Assembly (NCBI GenBank): GCA_021773015.1
Contig: JAJFKW010000006.1
Location: forward strand, 186,001-250,000
Reading direction: 5' to 3'
Length of the DNA stretch: 64,000 nt
Origin: Woeseia sp.
GTDB taxonomy: Bacteria; Pseudomonadota; Gammaproteobacteria; Steroidobacterales; Woeseiaceae
The position numbers were made by a program, and so were the translations under genes. Each line of letters begins with the position of its first letter. Position 1 is the first letter of the stretch. The notes beneath the pieces were generated by a model that made no database searches, was not told where the DNA came from, and saw only the letters and a program-made list of their open reading frames with translations. Shown here one piece after another: positions 42,256-51,747 of this stretch.

Positions 42256-44313
42256 CTAGCTGACAGCCGCAATCATTTGAATGCGTTTGTCATCGGGTAT
42301 TTCGTTGTAAGACAGGACATGAAGATTACGAATACTTCGCATCATGCGTGACATCCAAGGACGTACCTGCGGCGAAACCAACAACACCGCCGGCTCGCCG
42401 GCAACTTCTTGATTTTTCGCTTTGTCAGTCAGCGTTTCGTGTAGTCGTTCAACCATGCCCGGCTCAAGTCCCAATTTTCCATCCTCTGCAGCAGACTCAT
42501 TCAAGATTCGTTCCAACTCTGGGTCCAATGTCAAAACTGGTAGCTCAGGCCGCATTCCTGCTACGGATTGCACGATTGAGCGCCCCAGAGCGATGCGCAC
42601 AACAGCAGACAAAACGTCGGGATCCTGACTACGTACCGCATGCTCCGCCAATGTTTCGACGATTTTTCGAATGTTGCAGACAGAAATTTGCTCTTCCAAT
42701 AAGTTCTGCAGGACTTTCGCGATCGTGCTCATCGGCAGTAATTTCGGCGTCAACTCTTCGACCAGTTTCGGCGCTGTAGTCGCAAGGCGATCGAGCAGTT
42801 GTTGCGTTTCCTCATGCCCCAATAGGTCCTGCGCGTTGGTTTGTAATACTTGGCTAATGTGAGTCGCGACGACAGTTGCCGGGTCGACGACGGTAAATCC
42901 GAGCATTTGCGCTTCCTCGCGTTGCGATACATCTATCCAGTAAGCCTGCAAACCGAAAGCCGGATCTTTTGTTTCAACGCCTTTGAGCTCACCAAAGACC
43001 TGTCCGGGATTAATGGCGAGTTCCTTGTCGACGTGAATTTCGCTTTCACCAATGGCAACGCCAGATAGCAAAATTCGATAGGCGTTCGGCGCCAACTCGA
43101 GGTTGTCGCGTATATGGACTGGCGATATCAAGAATCCCAGTTGTTCCGTCAGCTTTTTTCGCACGCCCTTGATCCTTGCCACCAACGCGCCGTTCCTTTG
43201 CCTGTCAACCAGCGGAATCAAGCGATAGCCAACTTCTAGACCAATCAGGTCAACCGGATCGACGTCTTGCCAGCTCAAGTCCGGAAGCGCGATCGCGTCA
43301 TCGCTTTTCTGCGGTGCCGCTTGAACTACTTGTTTGGATCGATTTGCGACGCGAATCGCGAAGATGGCGCATAGTACGGCGAGACTTAAGAATGCGAAAT
43401 TGGGCATGCCTGGAATCAAACCGAGAGAACCGATTACCAAGGCAGTAACCATTAGCGTTCGATAATCGCTGAACAGTTGATGAAATATTTGCGTCCGCAT
43501 GTCCTGCGAACGAGAGACGCGGGTAACGATAATGGCGACAGCCGTTGAAAGCAGTAATGACGGTACTTGCGCAACCAATCCATCACCGATTGTCAATAAA
43601 GTGTAGTTATGTACCGCCGCAGAAAGCGTTAGATCGTGTTGCGCGGTACCAATAATGAGACCGCCAATAATATTGATAAACAAAATTAGAATGCCGGCAA
43701 TAGCATCGCCTCTAACGAACTTGCTAGAACCGTCCATGGAACCGTAAAAGTCCGCTTCTTCGCCGATCTCCCGACGCCGTTTGCGAGCTTCGTCCTGATC
43801 GATTACGCCGGCATTCACATCTGCGTCGATTGCCATCTGTTTGCCCGGCATCGCGTCCAATGTAAATCGCGCGGACACTTCCGATACCCGGCCAGCGCCT
43901 TTGGTCACTACAACAAAGTTGATAATGACCAGAATTCCGAAAATGACGAGACCGACAGCGTAGTTGCCACCAACGACAAAATCACCGAATGCTTCAATCA
44001 CTTTTCCTGCCGCCGACGTCCCGCTATGACCATTGAGTAACACGACGCGTGTCGATGCAATATTGAGTGCCAACCTTAGTAAGGTAACGACTAATAGGAT
44101 GGTCGGAAACACGCCGAAATCGAGTGGGCGACTCACGTAAACGGTCGTCAGCAGAATCGCTACGGAGAGTGCGATGTTGAAGGTAAACAGAATATCCAAA
44201 GCCAACGGCGGCAGTGGTACCATCATCATTGCCAGAATCGCCAGGAGCAAAATCGGCATACCGAGCCCCCGCATAATGTCTGCAATCATTCCATTTTGTG
44301 ATACGTCTGCCAT
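42256..44313 (-). CDS. flhA: flagellar export apparatus protein FlhA
   Basis: 685 residues. Eight membrane spans in the first 330 residues, including the FHIPEP-family signature near LPGKQMAIDADVN (here MPGKQMAIDADVN), followed by a large cytoplasmic domain that docks substrate-chaperone complexes. Part of the type III export gate with FlhB and FliPQR. Its start is 20 bases after flhB. Confidence 0.97.
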   Translation of the reverse strand: MADVSQNGMIADIMRGLGMPILLLAILAMMMVPLPPLALDILFTFNIALSVAILLTTVYVSRPLDFGVFPTILLVVTLLRLALNIASTRVVLLNGHSGTSAAGKVIEAFGDFVVGGNYAVGLVIFGILVIINFVVVTKGAGRVSEVSARFTLDAMPGKQMAIDADVNAGVIDQDEARKRRREIGEEADFYGSMDGSSKFVRGDAIAGILILFINIIGGLIIGTAQHDLTLSAAVHNYTLLTIGDGLVAQVPSLLLSTAVAIIVTRVSRSQDMRTQIFHQLFSDYRTLMVTALVIGSLGLIPGMPNFAFLSLAVLCAIFAIRVANRSKQVVQAAPQKSDDAIALPDLSWQDVDPVDLIGLEVGYRLIPLVDRQRNGALVARIKGVRKKLTEQLGFLISPVHIRDNLELAPNAYRILLSGVAIGESEIHVDKELAINPGQVFGELKGVETKDPAFGLQAYWIDVSQREEAQMLGFTVVDPATVVATHISQVLQTNAQDLLGHEETQQLLDRLATTAPKLVEELTPKLLPMSTIAKVLQNLLEEQISVCNIRKIVETLAEHAVRSQDPDVLSAVVRIALGRSIVQSVAGMRPELPVLTLDPELERILNESAAEDGKLGLEPGMVERLHETLTDKAKNQEVAGEPAVLLVSPQVRPWMSRMMRSIRNLHVLSYNEIPDDKRIQMIAAVS

Positions 44314-44332
44314 TGATTGGTCTCAATTATCC

Positions 44333-45466
44333 TTATGGGCTAATCGGGTCAAAGTCTTCAGCTGAAAACGTCGGGCGTACCGGCTGTTTGCGTCCCGGTG
44401 AAAAGGCACTATTGAGTTGAAAGATGTATGCGAGAACTTGCGCTACCGCTGTATACAGTTTTCCAGGTATTTCTTGCCCTATGTCCGTCGTGCGGAACAG
44501 CGCTCGTGCAAGTGGCGGCGCAGAAAACAGCGGTATGCTGTGATTTGTGGCCAACTCTCTGATTCTTTGGGCAACAAGATCCTTGCCCTTTGCGATAACG
44601 CGCGGTGCGCCCATTGATTTTTCGTCATACTTCAGTGCAACGGCGAAATGGGTCGGGTTAGTGACCACCACGTCCGCCGTTGGCAAGTCTTCCATCATTC
44701 GACGCGTTGCGATTTGTTGCTGTAGTGCCCGAATTCGCGACTTGACCTCCGGTCGTCCCTCCGTATCTTTTAGCTCGTCCTTCACTTCACGGCGTGTCAT
44801 TCGTAGCTTCTTTTTGTAGTTCCAGAGCTGAAAAGGCACATCTGCCGCGGCAATTAGGATCAGACCGGAACTTACGATAAGCAACGAAACCCCGCAGATT
44901 TTTAGCGACTGTCCGATTGCGATGCCGACCGGTTGACTGCCCAAGCTCAGTAAATCCTCCACAGACCACCAAAGCCAAATAACAGCGATTACACCGACCA
45001 ATCCAAATTTGGCGATCGCCTTGACCAATTCATTCAGGCTATTTGCACTGAACACCTTTTTAATGCCTTTAGCGGGATTGATTCGTTCCACTTTGAACGC
45101 CACGGCTTTCATGCTGAACGACCACCCTCCAATTAGCGATGCGCCGAGAAATACCGCACCGATCAATACCAATGCAAATGGTGCGAACGCCAGCATTGAT
45201 TCAACGGCGACCTCACCGAAAGTGAGCGCTATCGAATTAGGGTCATAAAGCTGACTACGCTCAACGACCAGACCGCTCGCAAAGGCATTCGTTAAGCGTT
45301 GGCCGATGGGTTCTGCAAGGATCAGTAATGTCGATGCGCCGGACAACATTACGCCGGCCATGGTCAGCTCGCGAGAGCGTGGTACATCACCTTTTTTTCG
45401 CGCATCTTCGATGCGCTTGGGTGTCGGCTGCTCTGTCTTATCTTGCTGTTGTTGTTCGTCGGCCAT
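44333..45466 (-). CDS. flhB: flagellar export switch protein FlhB
   Basis: 377 residues with four membrane helices and the cytoplasmic domain carrying the self-cleaving NPTH motif (VVTNPTHFAVALKY). Cleavage changes export from hook to filament proteins. The Pro/Lys-rich start DKTEQPTPKRIEDARKKGDVPRSRE is standard. Lies between fliR and flhA. Confidence 0.97.
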   Translation of the reverse strand: MADEQQQQDKTEQPTPKRIEDARKKGDVPRSRELTMAGVMLSGASTLLILAEPIGQRLTNAFASGLVVERSQLYDPNSIALTFGEVAVESMLAFAPFALVLIGAVFLGASLIGGWSFSMKAVAFKVERINPAKGIKKVFSANSLNELVKAIAKFGLVGVIAVIWLWWSVEDLLSLGSQPVGIAIGQSLKICGVSLLIVSSGLILIAAADVPFQLWNYKKKLRMTRREVKDELKDTEGRPEVKSRIRALQQQIATRRMMEDLPTADVVVTNPTHFAVALKYDEKSMGAPRVIAKGKDLVAQRIRELATNHSIPLFSAPPLARALFRTTDIGQEIPGKLYTAVAQVLAYIFQLNSAFSPGRKQPVRPTFSAEDFDPISP

Positions 45467-45478
45467 TACGAATTAGTC

Positions 45479-46267
45479 CTATGCTGCCATCTGCTTAAGC
45501 AATTGCGAAATCGCAATCATTGATTCGTTGATAAACAGTGCGACCGCTTGCTGCAGGTTCCCCATGCTAAGAAAAATGACCGCGAAGCCCAACAACATCG
45601 CTACTGGGAAGCCCACGGCAAAAAGATTTAGTGTTGGCGCTGCTCGGCTCATCACGCCAAACGACAAATTTACGATCAAGAGTCCGGTGATCGCCGGCAG
45701 TGCAATCTTCATCGCGAACACGAATAACTGCCCGGTCCATTGCACCAGTTCTTTCAATACTGTCGGCGTTATACCGACCTCTCCTATCGGAATCGTATGA
45801 AAGCTGCCTGCCAGCAACTTGATCAGCTGCAAGTGACCGTTCATCGTCAGGAAGATCAACATCCCCAGCATCATGAACAACTGACCAAGTACCGGGATAT
45901 TGACGCCGCGCGCACGATCGAGAAACACTGCGAATCCCAGTCCCATGCTCATGCCTATGACCTGCCCGCCGAGTCCGATCGCGTCGAAGACAAGCTGCGC
46001 TAAGAATCCCATCGATACGCCGATCGCGATCTCCTGAATCATCGTGACCAGACCCTCCGCACTCAGTACGTCCAGTGTAGTCTTCGGGGATAACACCGGC
46101 GCTACTACCGCTGTCAGCGCAAGAATCAGTAGGAGTCGGATGCGCACTGGTACCGAATGTCCGCCGACCAACGGCATTACCATGACGAACGCGCCAATTC
46201 TCACAAACGGCCATATGTAGATTTGCAGACCTTCCAATAGCGCGTTCAAAGCAATTGTCAAATTCAC
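45479..46267 (-). CDS. fliR: flagellar export gate protein FliR
   Basis: 262 residues from a GTG at 46267. Six hydrophobic segments and the FliR pattern (RIRLLLILALTAVVAP, MGFLAQLVFDAIGLGGQVIGMSMGLG). Assembles with FliP and FliQ in the helical export gate. The frame in another phase inside this gene is long but not protein-like. Confidence 0.96.
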   Translation of the reverse strand: MNLTIALNALLEGLQIYIWPFVRIGAFVMVMPLVGGHSVPVRIRLLLILALTAVVAPVLSPKTTLDVLSAEGLVTMIQEIAIGVSMGFLAQLVFDAIGLGGQVIGMSMGLGFAVFLDRARGVNIPVLGQLFMMLGMLIFLTMNGHLQLIKLLAGSFHTIPIGEVGITPTVLKELVQWTGQLFVFAMKIALPAITGLLIVNLSFGVMSRAAPTLNLFAVGFPVAMLLGFAVIFLSMGNLQQAVALFINESMIAISQLLKQMAA

Positions 46268-46306
46268 TGTCAGTTCTCGCTTTCATGACCTGTTTCGTTC
46301 CTGTCG

Positions 46307-46576
46307 TTAGGAAATAATCGATGGAATGTTTTGCATCATTGATCGTGTGTAGTTAACGATCACACCTAGCATCCATGGGCCCGCGATGACGAGCGTCAAA
46401 GCCAACACCATCAGCTTCGGTATAAAACTAAGTGTCATTTCATTAATTTGTGTCGCGGCCTGAAACATGCCGACGAGTAGCCCTACCGCAAGCGCCGATA
46501 ACAACATTGGCGCCGCCAGAAGGATGGTGACCCAAAGTGCCTGCTGCCCGATCGTGGTAACTGTTTCAGGTGTCAT
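46307..46576 (-). CDS. fliQ: flagellar export gate protein FliQ
   Basis: 89 residues, two membrane helices, with FQAATQINEMTLSFIPK between them: the family signature and usual length. 39 bases precede fliR. Confidence 0.97.
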   Translation of the reverse strand: MTPETVTTIGQQALWVTILLAAPMLLSALAVGLLVGMFQAATQINEMTLSFIPKLMVLALTLVIAGPWMLGVIVNYTRSMMQNIPSIIS

Positions 46577-46587
46577 TCAAATATCCT

Positions 46588-47319
46588 TTACGTGTAAAAA
46601 CTTGATGCCAACGTCCCCAACACCAATACCCAGCCGTCAACCAGTACAAACAACATGATTTTGAAAGGCAAAGAGATGAGCATTGGGGACAGCATCATCA
46701 TGCCCATCGACATTAAGACGCTCGATACGACCAGATCGATGACCAAAAATGGAATGAATATCAAAAAGCCAATCTGAAACGCGGTTTTAAGTTCGCTGAC
46801 CATGAAGCTTGGGATGACTATCGACATTGGTACATCATCGATTGATTCGATATCATTCCGCCCCGAAATACCCGCGAACAAGCTGATGTCGGATTCACGC
46901 GTTTGGTCAAGCATGAACGCGCGCAGCGGCTGAATTCCCGCGTCGAGTGCCTGTTGCACCGTGGCAGCCCCTTCCATGTACGGGACCGCTGCCTCCTGAT
47001 AGATACTGTCAATCACAGGTGACATGATAAAAAACGTTAGAAATAGGGCCACACCTAGCAATACTTGGTTGGGTGGCGTTTGCGCCGTACCCAACGCTTG
47101 GCGAAGGATCGACAGAACAATAATGATTCGGACAAATGCGCTGCTAGACAGGATGATCGCAGGCAACAGCGTCAACAATGTCATCAGCACGAGTATTTGG
47201 ATACTCAGTGTATAGGTACCGTCGTTCGTTGAGGACATTGCCAATTCAATAGCTTCTTGCTGGGCGCTCGCCGCTGTACAGAAAATTAGTGAAATAGCAA
47301 TGGGCACAAGACGTTTCAT
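46588..47319 (-). CDS. fliP: flagellar export gate protein FliP
   Basis: 243 residues with a cleavable signal peptide ending ASA-QQ. Signature segments TLLPAIILSSSAFVRIIIVLSILRQALGTAQTPPNQVL and FMVSELKTAFQIGF. Overlaps fliO by 4 bases. Confidence 0.97.
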   Translation of the reverse strand: MKRLVPIAISLIFCTAASAQQEAIELAMSSTNDGTYTLSIQILVLMTLLTLLPAIILSSSAFVRIIIVLSILRQALGTAQTPPNQVLLGVALFLTFFIMSPVIDSIYQEAAVPYMEGAATVQQALDAGIQPLRAFMLDQTRESDISLFAGISGRNDIESIDDVPMSIVIPSFMVSELKTAFQIGFLIFIPFLVIDLVVSSVLMSMGMMMLSPMLISLPFKIMLFVLVDGWVLVLGTLASSFYT

Positions 47320-47768
47320 TTCTTCGCCTCGCGCAGTATCTCGCGAAACCGTTGCCCGAATCCGCTGGATTGGCTGGCTTCTGAACGCGTAACAACAGGC
47401 TGCTCAAATAGGTGCAGTGTTTGTACATTTGAAGACGTGATGCCAACTAACAATTGCTTGTTCGCAATCTCAATGAGCAGTAGGCGTTCTTTCGGACCGA
47501 TCGAGCGACTCGCCACGATATCGATAACATTATTGCCAACACCGCCGAGCCGACTGACTCTCGAATACAAAAAACCGACGATGAGGATTGCGGCGACGAC
47601 CATAACCAAGCCTGTGGTTACGGAAAGAATGTCTTGCCCAAGCTCAGGCGTTGCTATCTTCGCCTCATCGATCGACAAAGCTGTGTCCGTGGCTTTCGCC
47701 AAGGCCGAATAGAATAGGCAGCAGAATGCTGCACCGCCTACCAGACATTTCGAATTCGCAATGCGCAT
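47316..47768 (-). CDS. fliO: flagellar export assembly protein FliO
   Basis: 150 residues. An N-terminal hydrophobic segment, a single main membrane helix (VTTGLVMVVAAILIVGFLY), then a cytoplasmic domain with IGPKERLLLIEIANKQLLVGIT, typical of FliO. Helps FliP assemble. ATG directly follows the fliN stop codon. Confidence 0.92.
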   Translation of the reverse strand: MRIANSKCLVGGAAFCCLFYSALAKATDTALSIDEAKIATPELGQDILSVTTGLVMVVAAILIVGFLYSRVSRLGGVGNNVIDIVASRSIGPKERLLLIEIANKQLLVGITSSNVQTLHLFEQPVVTRSEASQSSGFGQRFREILREAKK

Positions 47769-48155
47769 TTAATTAAGCTTCTCAATACGTTCGGCAGGAC
47801 CAATAACATCGGTCAAGCGAACGCCGTACTTGTCGTCGACCACTACTATTTCGCCGTGAGCGACCAATGTCCCGTTAACCAAGACATCCATGGGTTCTTC
47901 CGATTCGCGGTCCAACGCAACGACGGACCCTTCCACTAGTCTCACAAGATCGCGAATAGAGATGTCAGTTGAGCCGACTCGCAATGAGACGGTGACGGGC
48001 ACATCGAGCACTAGGTCCAAATTAACGTCTGCTGCGACTTGCTGGCCGGCCGCATCTGCGTCGCCAAGTTGTTCTGGCGCATATTGTGCAGCCTGGTTAG
48101 CGTCGCTTGCGGCCTCGCCCGCCGCGGCAGAATCTTCGGGTGTCTCATTTGCCAT
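47769..48155 (-). CDS. fliN: flagellar switch protein FliN
   Basis: 128 residues: a variable Ala/Glu-rich first half, then the SpoA/C-ring domain (LDVPVTVSLRVGSTDISIRDLV, VLVNGTLVAHGEIVVVDDKYGVRL). Forms the lower C ring with FliM and FliG. Confidence 0.96.
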   Translation of the reverse strand: MANETPEDSAAAGEAASDANQAAQYAPEQLGDADAAGQQVAADVNLDLVLDVPVTVSLRVGSTDISIRDLVRLVEGSVVALDRESEEPMDVLVNGTLVAHGEIVVVDDKYGVRLTDVIGPAERIEKLN

Positions 48156-48173
48156 TGATTGTTTTCCTTCCCA

Positions 48174-49175
48174 CTAAACGTTTGAAATTGATTCTTCAGT
48201 GCTCGCAGCACTGATCCAGGTCCGGGTTTCGATCGCGTTGAAGCCGTCATGTATGCCGAATGAGCCTTCAATGATCGGCACTTCGCCGGCAAATATCCGT
48301 GCGGTTCGCGGGCTCTCAATGTCCACGATATCTCCAGCCGTTAGTGAAGCGACCTGACCAAGTGTTATGTTGGCATTGCCGACACGCGTCGAGATATTGA
48401 CTTGCGCGTCCGTCACTCGTGATCGAATCGATCGCTCCCATCGTGCGTCCTCCGATGGATTTCGCTCGCGCTTTTGACCTTCAAATACCGGAACGATTGG
48501 TGCGACGGTACTAACCGGCCAAACCAGCGAAAACTTGCCCGGTTGTTCCGCAAGCGTGATTGAGAAGTCGGAGCAGATGACTGAGTCGGTATTCTCGACA
48601 CCTTCAACGATGTCGGTACTTTGTTTCGTACTTACTTGCTCCGGCGTGATCTCGATTGTGGATTGCCAGGTTGACGCAAGGGTGTCCAAGAGGGCATTTA
48701 CAAAATGCGACGCAACGCTAATTTCACCGGCGGTAAAGAACTGCTCGTTTTGGCGCAACGGCTCGTTTCCGACGCCGCCGTAAAACGATTCGACGAGGTA
48801 GCTCATCATGTCTGATTCGAGGTATATAAGACCGCAACCGTCCAACGGTGTACATGAAAATTCGATCACAAGTGCCAAACCGTTGAGACGATCAATGTAT
48901 TCGCTCAACGAACACGAATATGTCGAACCAAACGCTACTTGCGTTTCAACACCGAGTAGCTGGTCGGTTTGCTTACTTAGGCGCGTTGCCATGTGCTCAT
49001 TGAGCAGTTTAAGTCGTGGGTAACTGCGTGTGACAATACGTGAGCGCGGCCCAACAACGAAATCACGGACGCTCTCCATTGGCGAGGACGAATCACCGTC
49101 AACATCAACCTCCCCGGCCGATATTCCATCGATTAATGCACCTTTTTCTTCGTCGGTGAGTACTTGATCTGTCAT
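48174..49175 (-). CDS. fliM: flagellar switch protein FliM
   Basis: 333 residues. Middle CheC-like domain (RLKLLNEHMATRLSKQ start) and C-terminal SpoA domain (ITLGQVASLTAGDIVDIE). The N-terminal peptide that binds CheY-P is LTDEEKGALIDGI here, where most relatives have LSQxEIDALL: Ile-Asp before Ala is replaced by Lys-Gly. The C ring core is normal. Whether CheY still binds is open, the more so as no che genes are nearby. Confidence 0.96.
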   Translation of the reverse strand: MTDQVLTDEEKGALIDGISAGEVDVDGDSSSPMESVRDFVVGPRSRIVTRSYPRLKLLNEHMATRLSKQTDQLLGVETQVAFGSTYSCSLSEYIDRLNGLALVIEFSCTPLDGCGLIYLESDMMSYLVESFYGGVGNEPLRQNEQFFTAGEISVASHFVNALLDTLASTWQSTIEITPEQVSTKQSTDIVEGVENTDSVICSDFSITLAEQPGKFSLVWPVSTVAPIVPVFEGQKRERNPSEDARWERSIRSRVTDAQVNISTRVGNANITLGQVASLTAGDIVDIESPRTARIFAGEVPIIEGSFGIHDGFNAIETRTWISAASTEESISNV

Positions 49176-49192
49176 TTCCGGTGTCCGCCAGA

Positions 49193-49735
49193 CTATTGAA
49201 TGATCAAGTTCGTGAAGTAAACTGCTTCGATTCCGGGAGAGCCGATTTGCTCAGTTAGAATCGTCTGAATTTCCGCCAAACCGTCGGCAAGCATTTTTTC
49301 TTTGCCCGGACGGGTGGTGACGAATTCATATTCAGCATTACCATAGAGCAATATCAAGCTGTTACGGATGACCGGCGTATGTTCGCGGACGGCGTTAATC
49401 ACGTCCTGGTCGCGCGCCATGACCTCCATGGTAATTTGCATGAAATGCGCCGCGCCGCCGGCATCTTTGAAATTAATGACGAGCGGCGGATGCAGGCTGT
49501 TGTATATAGCCGGACCGTCGACGGTGACTTTGTCGACCGTCGATTCATCCGTCGCCTCAGCGTCTGGATCGCCCGAGATTTTATTCATGACGACCGGACC
49601 AGCAAATATTCCGCCGGCGACCAGGGCCAGACCGACCACGCCGAAGATGATTTTCTTCATCATGCCACCGCCTTTGGTCTCTTCGGCGTCGGCGTCGGCT
49701 TCTGTATCTTGCTCTGCTTCTGTATCTTCTGCCAT
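49193..49735 (-). CDS. fliL: flagellar basal body-associated protein FliL
   Basis: 180 residues from the ATG at 49735, with GGAG six bases upstream. The frame stays open to 49771, but that start lies upstream of the transcription start expected from the sigma-54 promoter. A Glu/Asp-rich cytoplasmic tail, one membrane helix (IIFGVVGLALVAGGIFAGPV), and the FliL stomatin-like periplasmic domain. Supports stator function. Confidence 0.94.
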   Translation of the reverse strand: MAEDTEAEQDTEADADAEETKGGGMMKKIIFGVVGLALVAGGIFAGPVVMNKISGDPDAEATDESTVDKVTVDGPAIYNSLHPPLVINFKDAGGAAHFMQITMEVMARDQDVINAVREHTPVIRNSLILLYGNAEYEFVTTRPGKEKMLADGLAEIQTILTEQIGSPGIEAVYFTNLIIQ

Positions 49736-49766
49736 TGCATACTCCATCAGTTCTTGCACTGAGTGA

Positions 49767-49782
49767 TGCAAAGGTCATGCCA
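49767..49782 (-). promoter_or_regulatory. sigma-54 promoter of fliL-M-N-O-P-Q-R
   Basis: Minus strand TGGCATG-ACCT-TTGCA keeps GG and GC ten bases apart. The start point would be near 49756, leaving a 20-base leader with a ribosome site. FleQ/FleR-type activators drive fliL in relatives. Confidence 0.75.
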
Positions 49783-49922
49783 GAAATTTCGAGAATCTAT
49801 TAGTTGTTATTTTTCAATATGTTATGAGTTTTCATCACACGCTTTGCGGAACTCAAAAGTCCGATTTTTGACAGCCGGGTCAAGCGAATAATGGCGATCG
49901 TCATTATTTTGACAATGTGGCG

Positions 49923-51194
49923 TCAAACGAACGTGTCCAGTAACGCACTAGATCTGCGACTTTGAGCGGACTGCGGGTCGGCTTGTTCAACATCGTGTTT
50001 CGAGCCATCGGGCGAAGCGATATTCGTCGCTGCTTCGTCTTCCGTCTCTGATCGGCCGTTCTGCAACGATTGGTCGCTAACGCTAGCGTTCTGCAACGCG
50101 AGTCCGTTTTCTTCCATCAATTCACGCAATCTAGGTAGCGCTTGTTCAATCGCCTCCCGTGTCACAGCGTGTTGCGCTTGGAAGTTGACGCTTGTGATGC
50201 CGTCGTCCATTGTGACCTGAACCTTGATGGGTCCCATCTCCGCTGGATGGAGGCGTAATTCCGCATTTTGAAGTTTGTTGCTGGCCATGAGCATCACGCG
50301 CTGACCAAACTGTTCACTCCATTGGGGACTCTTGAGCGACGCCTGAATTGATACGACGGTTGGTAGGCCGGTAGAAACAGTACCCTGCTGCAACTTGCTG
50401 TCAGTAAGTACCGCAGACGATGGTGATTCTGGTGTCGCTGTCGCGGCGATTCGGGAAGCGTCATCAGCCGACATTTTGGTAACCTGGCGGATCACCGGGA
50501 CTAACCCTAGCTGGCTAGCCGGCAGATTCGATTGCCCTGAATTCAGTGCGTTAGCCGCAATATCCGCAATGGGCGGCGCTAGCGGACTGACTTCCAGGCG
50601 CGCGGTTGTCGCAACAGGTAGCAATGAACCCGTCGTCGGTCGCGCCAAGACGCGCTGATCGTTCGCCGGGGTCGACATCTTATCGATCAGCGTTTTACGA
50701 TCGAGGCTCAACCCAGGTGAACGAATCTCTTGCCGCGCGGCATTATTCTCCGTCGCATCGGCAGTTGCTAATGCAGCATTTAGGTTTGTCGATTGCAGCG
50801 GTGCCGTAATTCTCAGCGGTGTAGGTAAATCGGCGACACGCGTTGCTCTGCCGGGAGCCTGTTGAAATTCAGTTGCTGTGGTTCCCACAGAAATAACCGG
50901 GCCGCGCAGGATCCTCAAGGACTCATCGATTCCAGCGCCAGTCATCGTCAATAGCGTGGCTGACGGTAGTTCGGCCAGTTCTTGTTCGCTGTAATGCGGC
51001 AACGAATTGCCGGTCAACGGCAAAACCTCGCCTGACTGAGCAACATCGTCCACGCCGTCTGTACTTTCTGCGTGCAGCGTGTGACTAAAGTCGGAGTGCT
51101 CGGTTGTCGGCTCCGGCGCCGCGGTTGAATTAACACCTATATTTCCATCAGCGCTGGATACGTCGTTCAATTGAATGTTTATCGTTTGCAGCAT
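49923..51194 (-). CDS. fliK: flagellar hook-length control protein FliK
   Basis: 423 residues: a long, low-complexity, Ala/Thr/Ser/Pro-rich N-terminal part (molecular ruler) and a conserved C-terminal domain with NAELRLHPAEMGPIKVQVTMDDG, which switches FlhB specificity. It stands alone between fliJ and fliL, with a promoter of its own. Confidence 0.93.
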   Translation of the reverse strand: MLQTINIQLNDVSSADGNIGVNSTAAPEPTTEHSDFSHTLHAESTDGVDDVAQSGEVLPLTGNSLPHYSEQELAELPSATLLTMTGAGIDESLRILRGPVISVGTTATEFQQAPGRATRVADLPTPLRITAPLQSTNLNAALATADATENNAARQEIRSPGLSLDRKTLIDKMSTPANDQRVLARPTTGSLLPVATTARLEVSPLAPPIADIAANALNSGQSNLPASQLGLVPVIRQVTKMSADDASRIAATATPESPSSAVLTDSKLQQGTVSTGLPTVVSIQASLKSPQWSEQFGQRVMLMASNKLQNAELRLHPAEMGPIKVQVTMDDGITSVNFQAQHAVTREAIEQALPRLRELMEENGLALQNASVSDQSLQNGRSETEDEAATNIASPDGSKHDVEQADPQSAQSRRSSALLDTFV

Positions 51195-51236
51195 TCGCTA
51201 TCTCTTAGTCAATGGGTGAAGATCATGACTAGTAAA

Positions 51237-51252
51237 AGCAAGAAGCGTGCCA
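51237..51252 (-). promoter_or_regulatory. sigma-54 promoter of fliK
   Basis: Minus strand TGGCACG-CTTC-TTGCT, a full match to the -24/-12 consensus, in the 109-base gap after fliJ. Start point near 51226, 32 bases before the fliK ATG. Confidence 0.82.
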
Positions 51253-51303
51253 CTGCGCAAGAAGCTGACGGGCCGAGTCACGAATGCCCGGAAACATCCA
51301 TGC

Positions 51304-51747
51304 TCACGACTTATGCATGAAACTATTTTGCATTTTTGGTAAATCGTCTTGCACTTTTTGCTCAAGCCGATCTCGACCCACCTGTTCTTCGCGCTGATAA
51401 CGTTCAATAACACGTTCGAGCGACTCTAGTCGTTGACGTTTCGCCATCCATCGACGTTTGTGGGTCGCCAAATCTCGTTCGCCATCTTTCACAATCTGTT
51501 GCTGCGACTGAACTGCTAAATCGAGTCGGGCCAAAAACTGCTGATAATCCTGCCAATGCGCTGGCGCCACTGCGCCATTGCCGTGAGTTTTAGTTTTATA
51601 CATCTGCCGATAGGAATTCAGTTCGCCGAGCCGGTCTGTTTGCTCGTCGAGTTTTTGTTTGGATGTGCCCATTGTTTGCATCAAGTGCTTTTCCTCTGCT
51701 GCCGCAAGCGATGCGACCTTTTGTATTTTTTCTGAGCGGCTAATCAC
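51304..51747 (-). CDS. fliJ: flagellar export chaperone escort FliJ
   Basis: 147 residues, almost wholly coiled coil and rich in Gln, Arg and Lys, as in FliJ. GTG start overlaps the fliI stop codon (GTGA). Binds the FliI ring and FlhA. Confidence 0.92.
   Translation of the reverse strand: MISRSEKIQKVASLAAAEEKHLMQTMGTSKQKLDEQTDRLGELNSYRQMYKTKTHGNGAVAPAHWQDYQQFLARLDLAVQSQQQIVKDGERDLATHKRRWMAKRQRLESLERVIERYQREEQVGRDRLEQKVQDDLPKMQNSFMHKS

Noticed and set aside
45567-46286. 239-codon frame in another phase over fliR
   Set aside because: The fliR frame has the membrane helices and family motifs; this one is Arg/Gly/Asp-rich noise.
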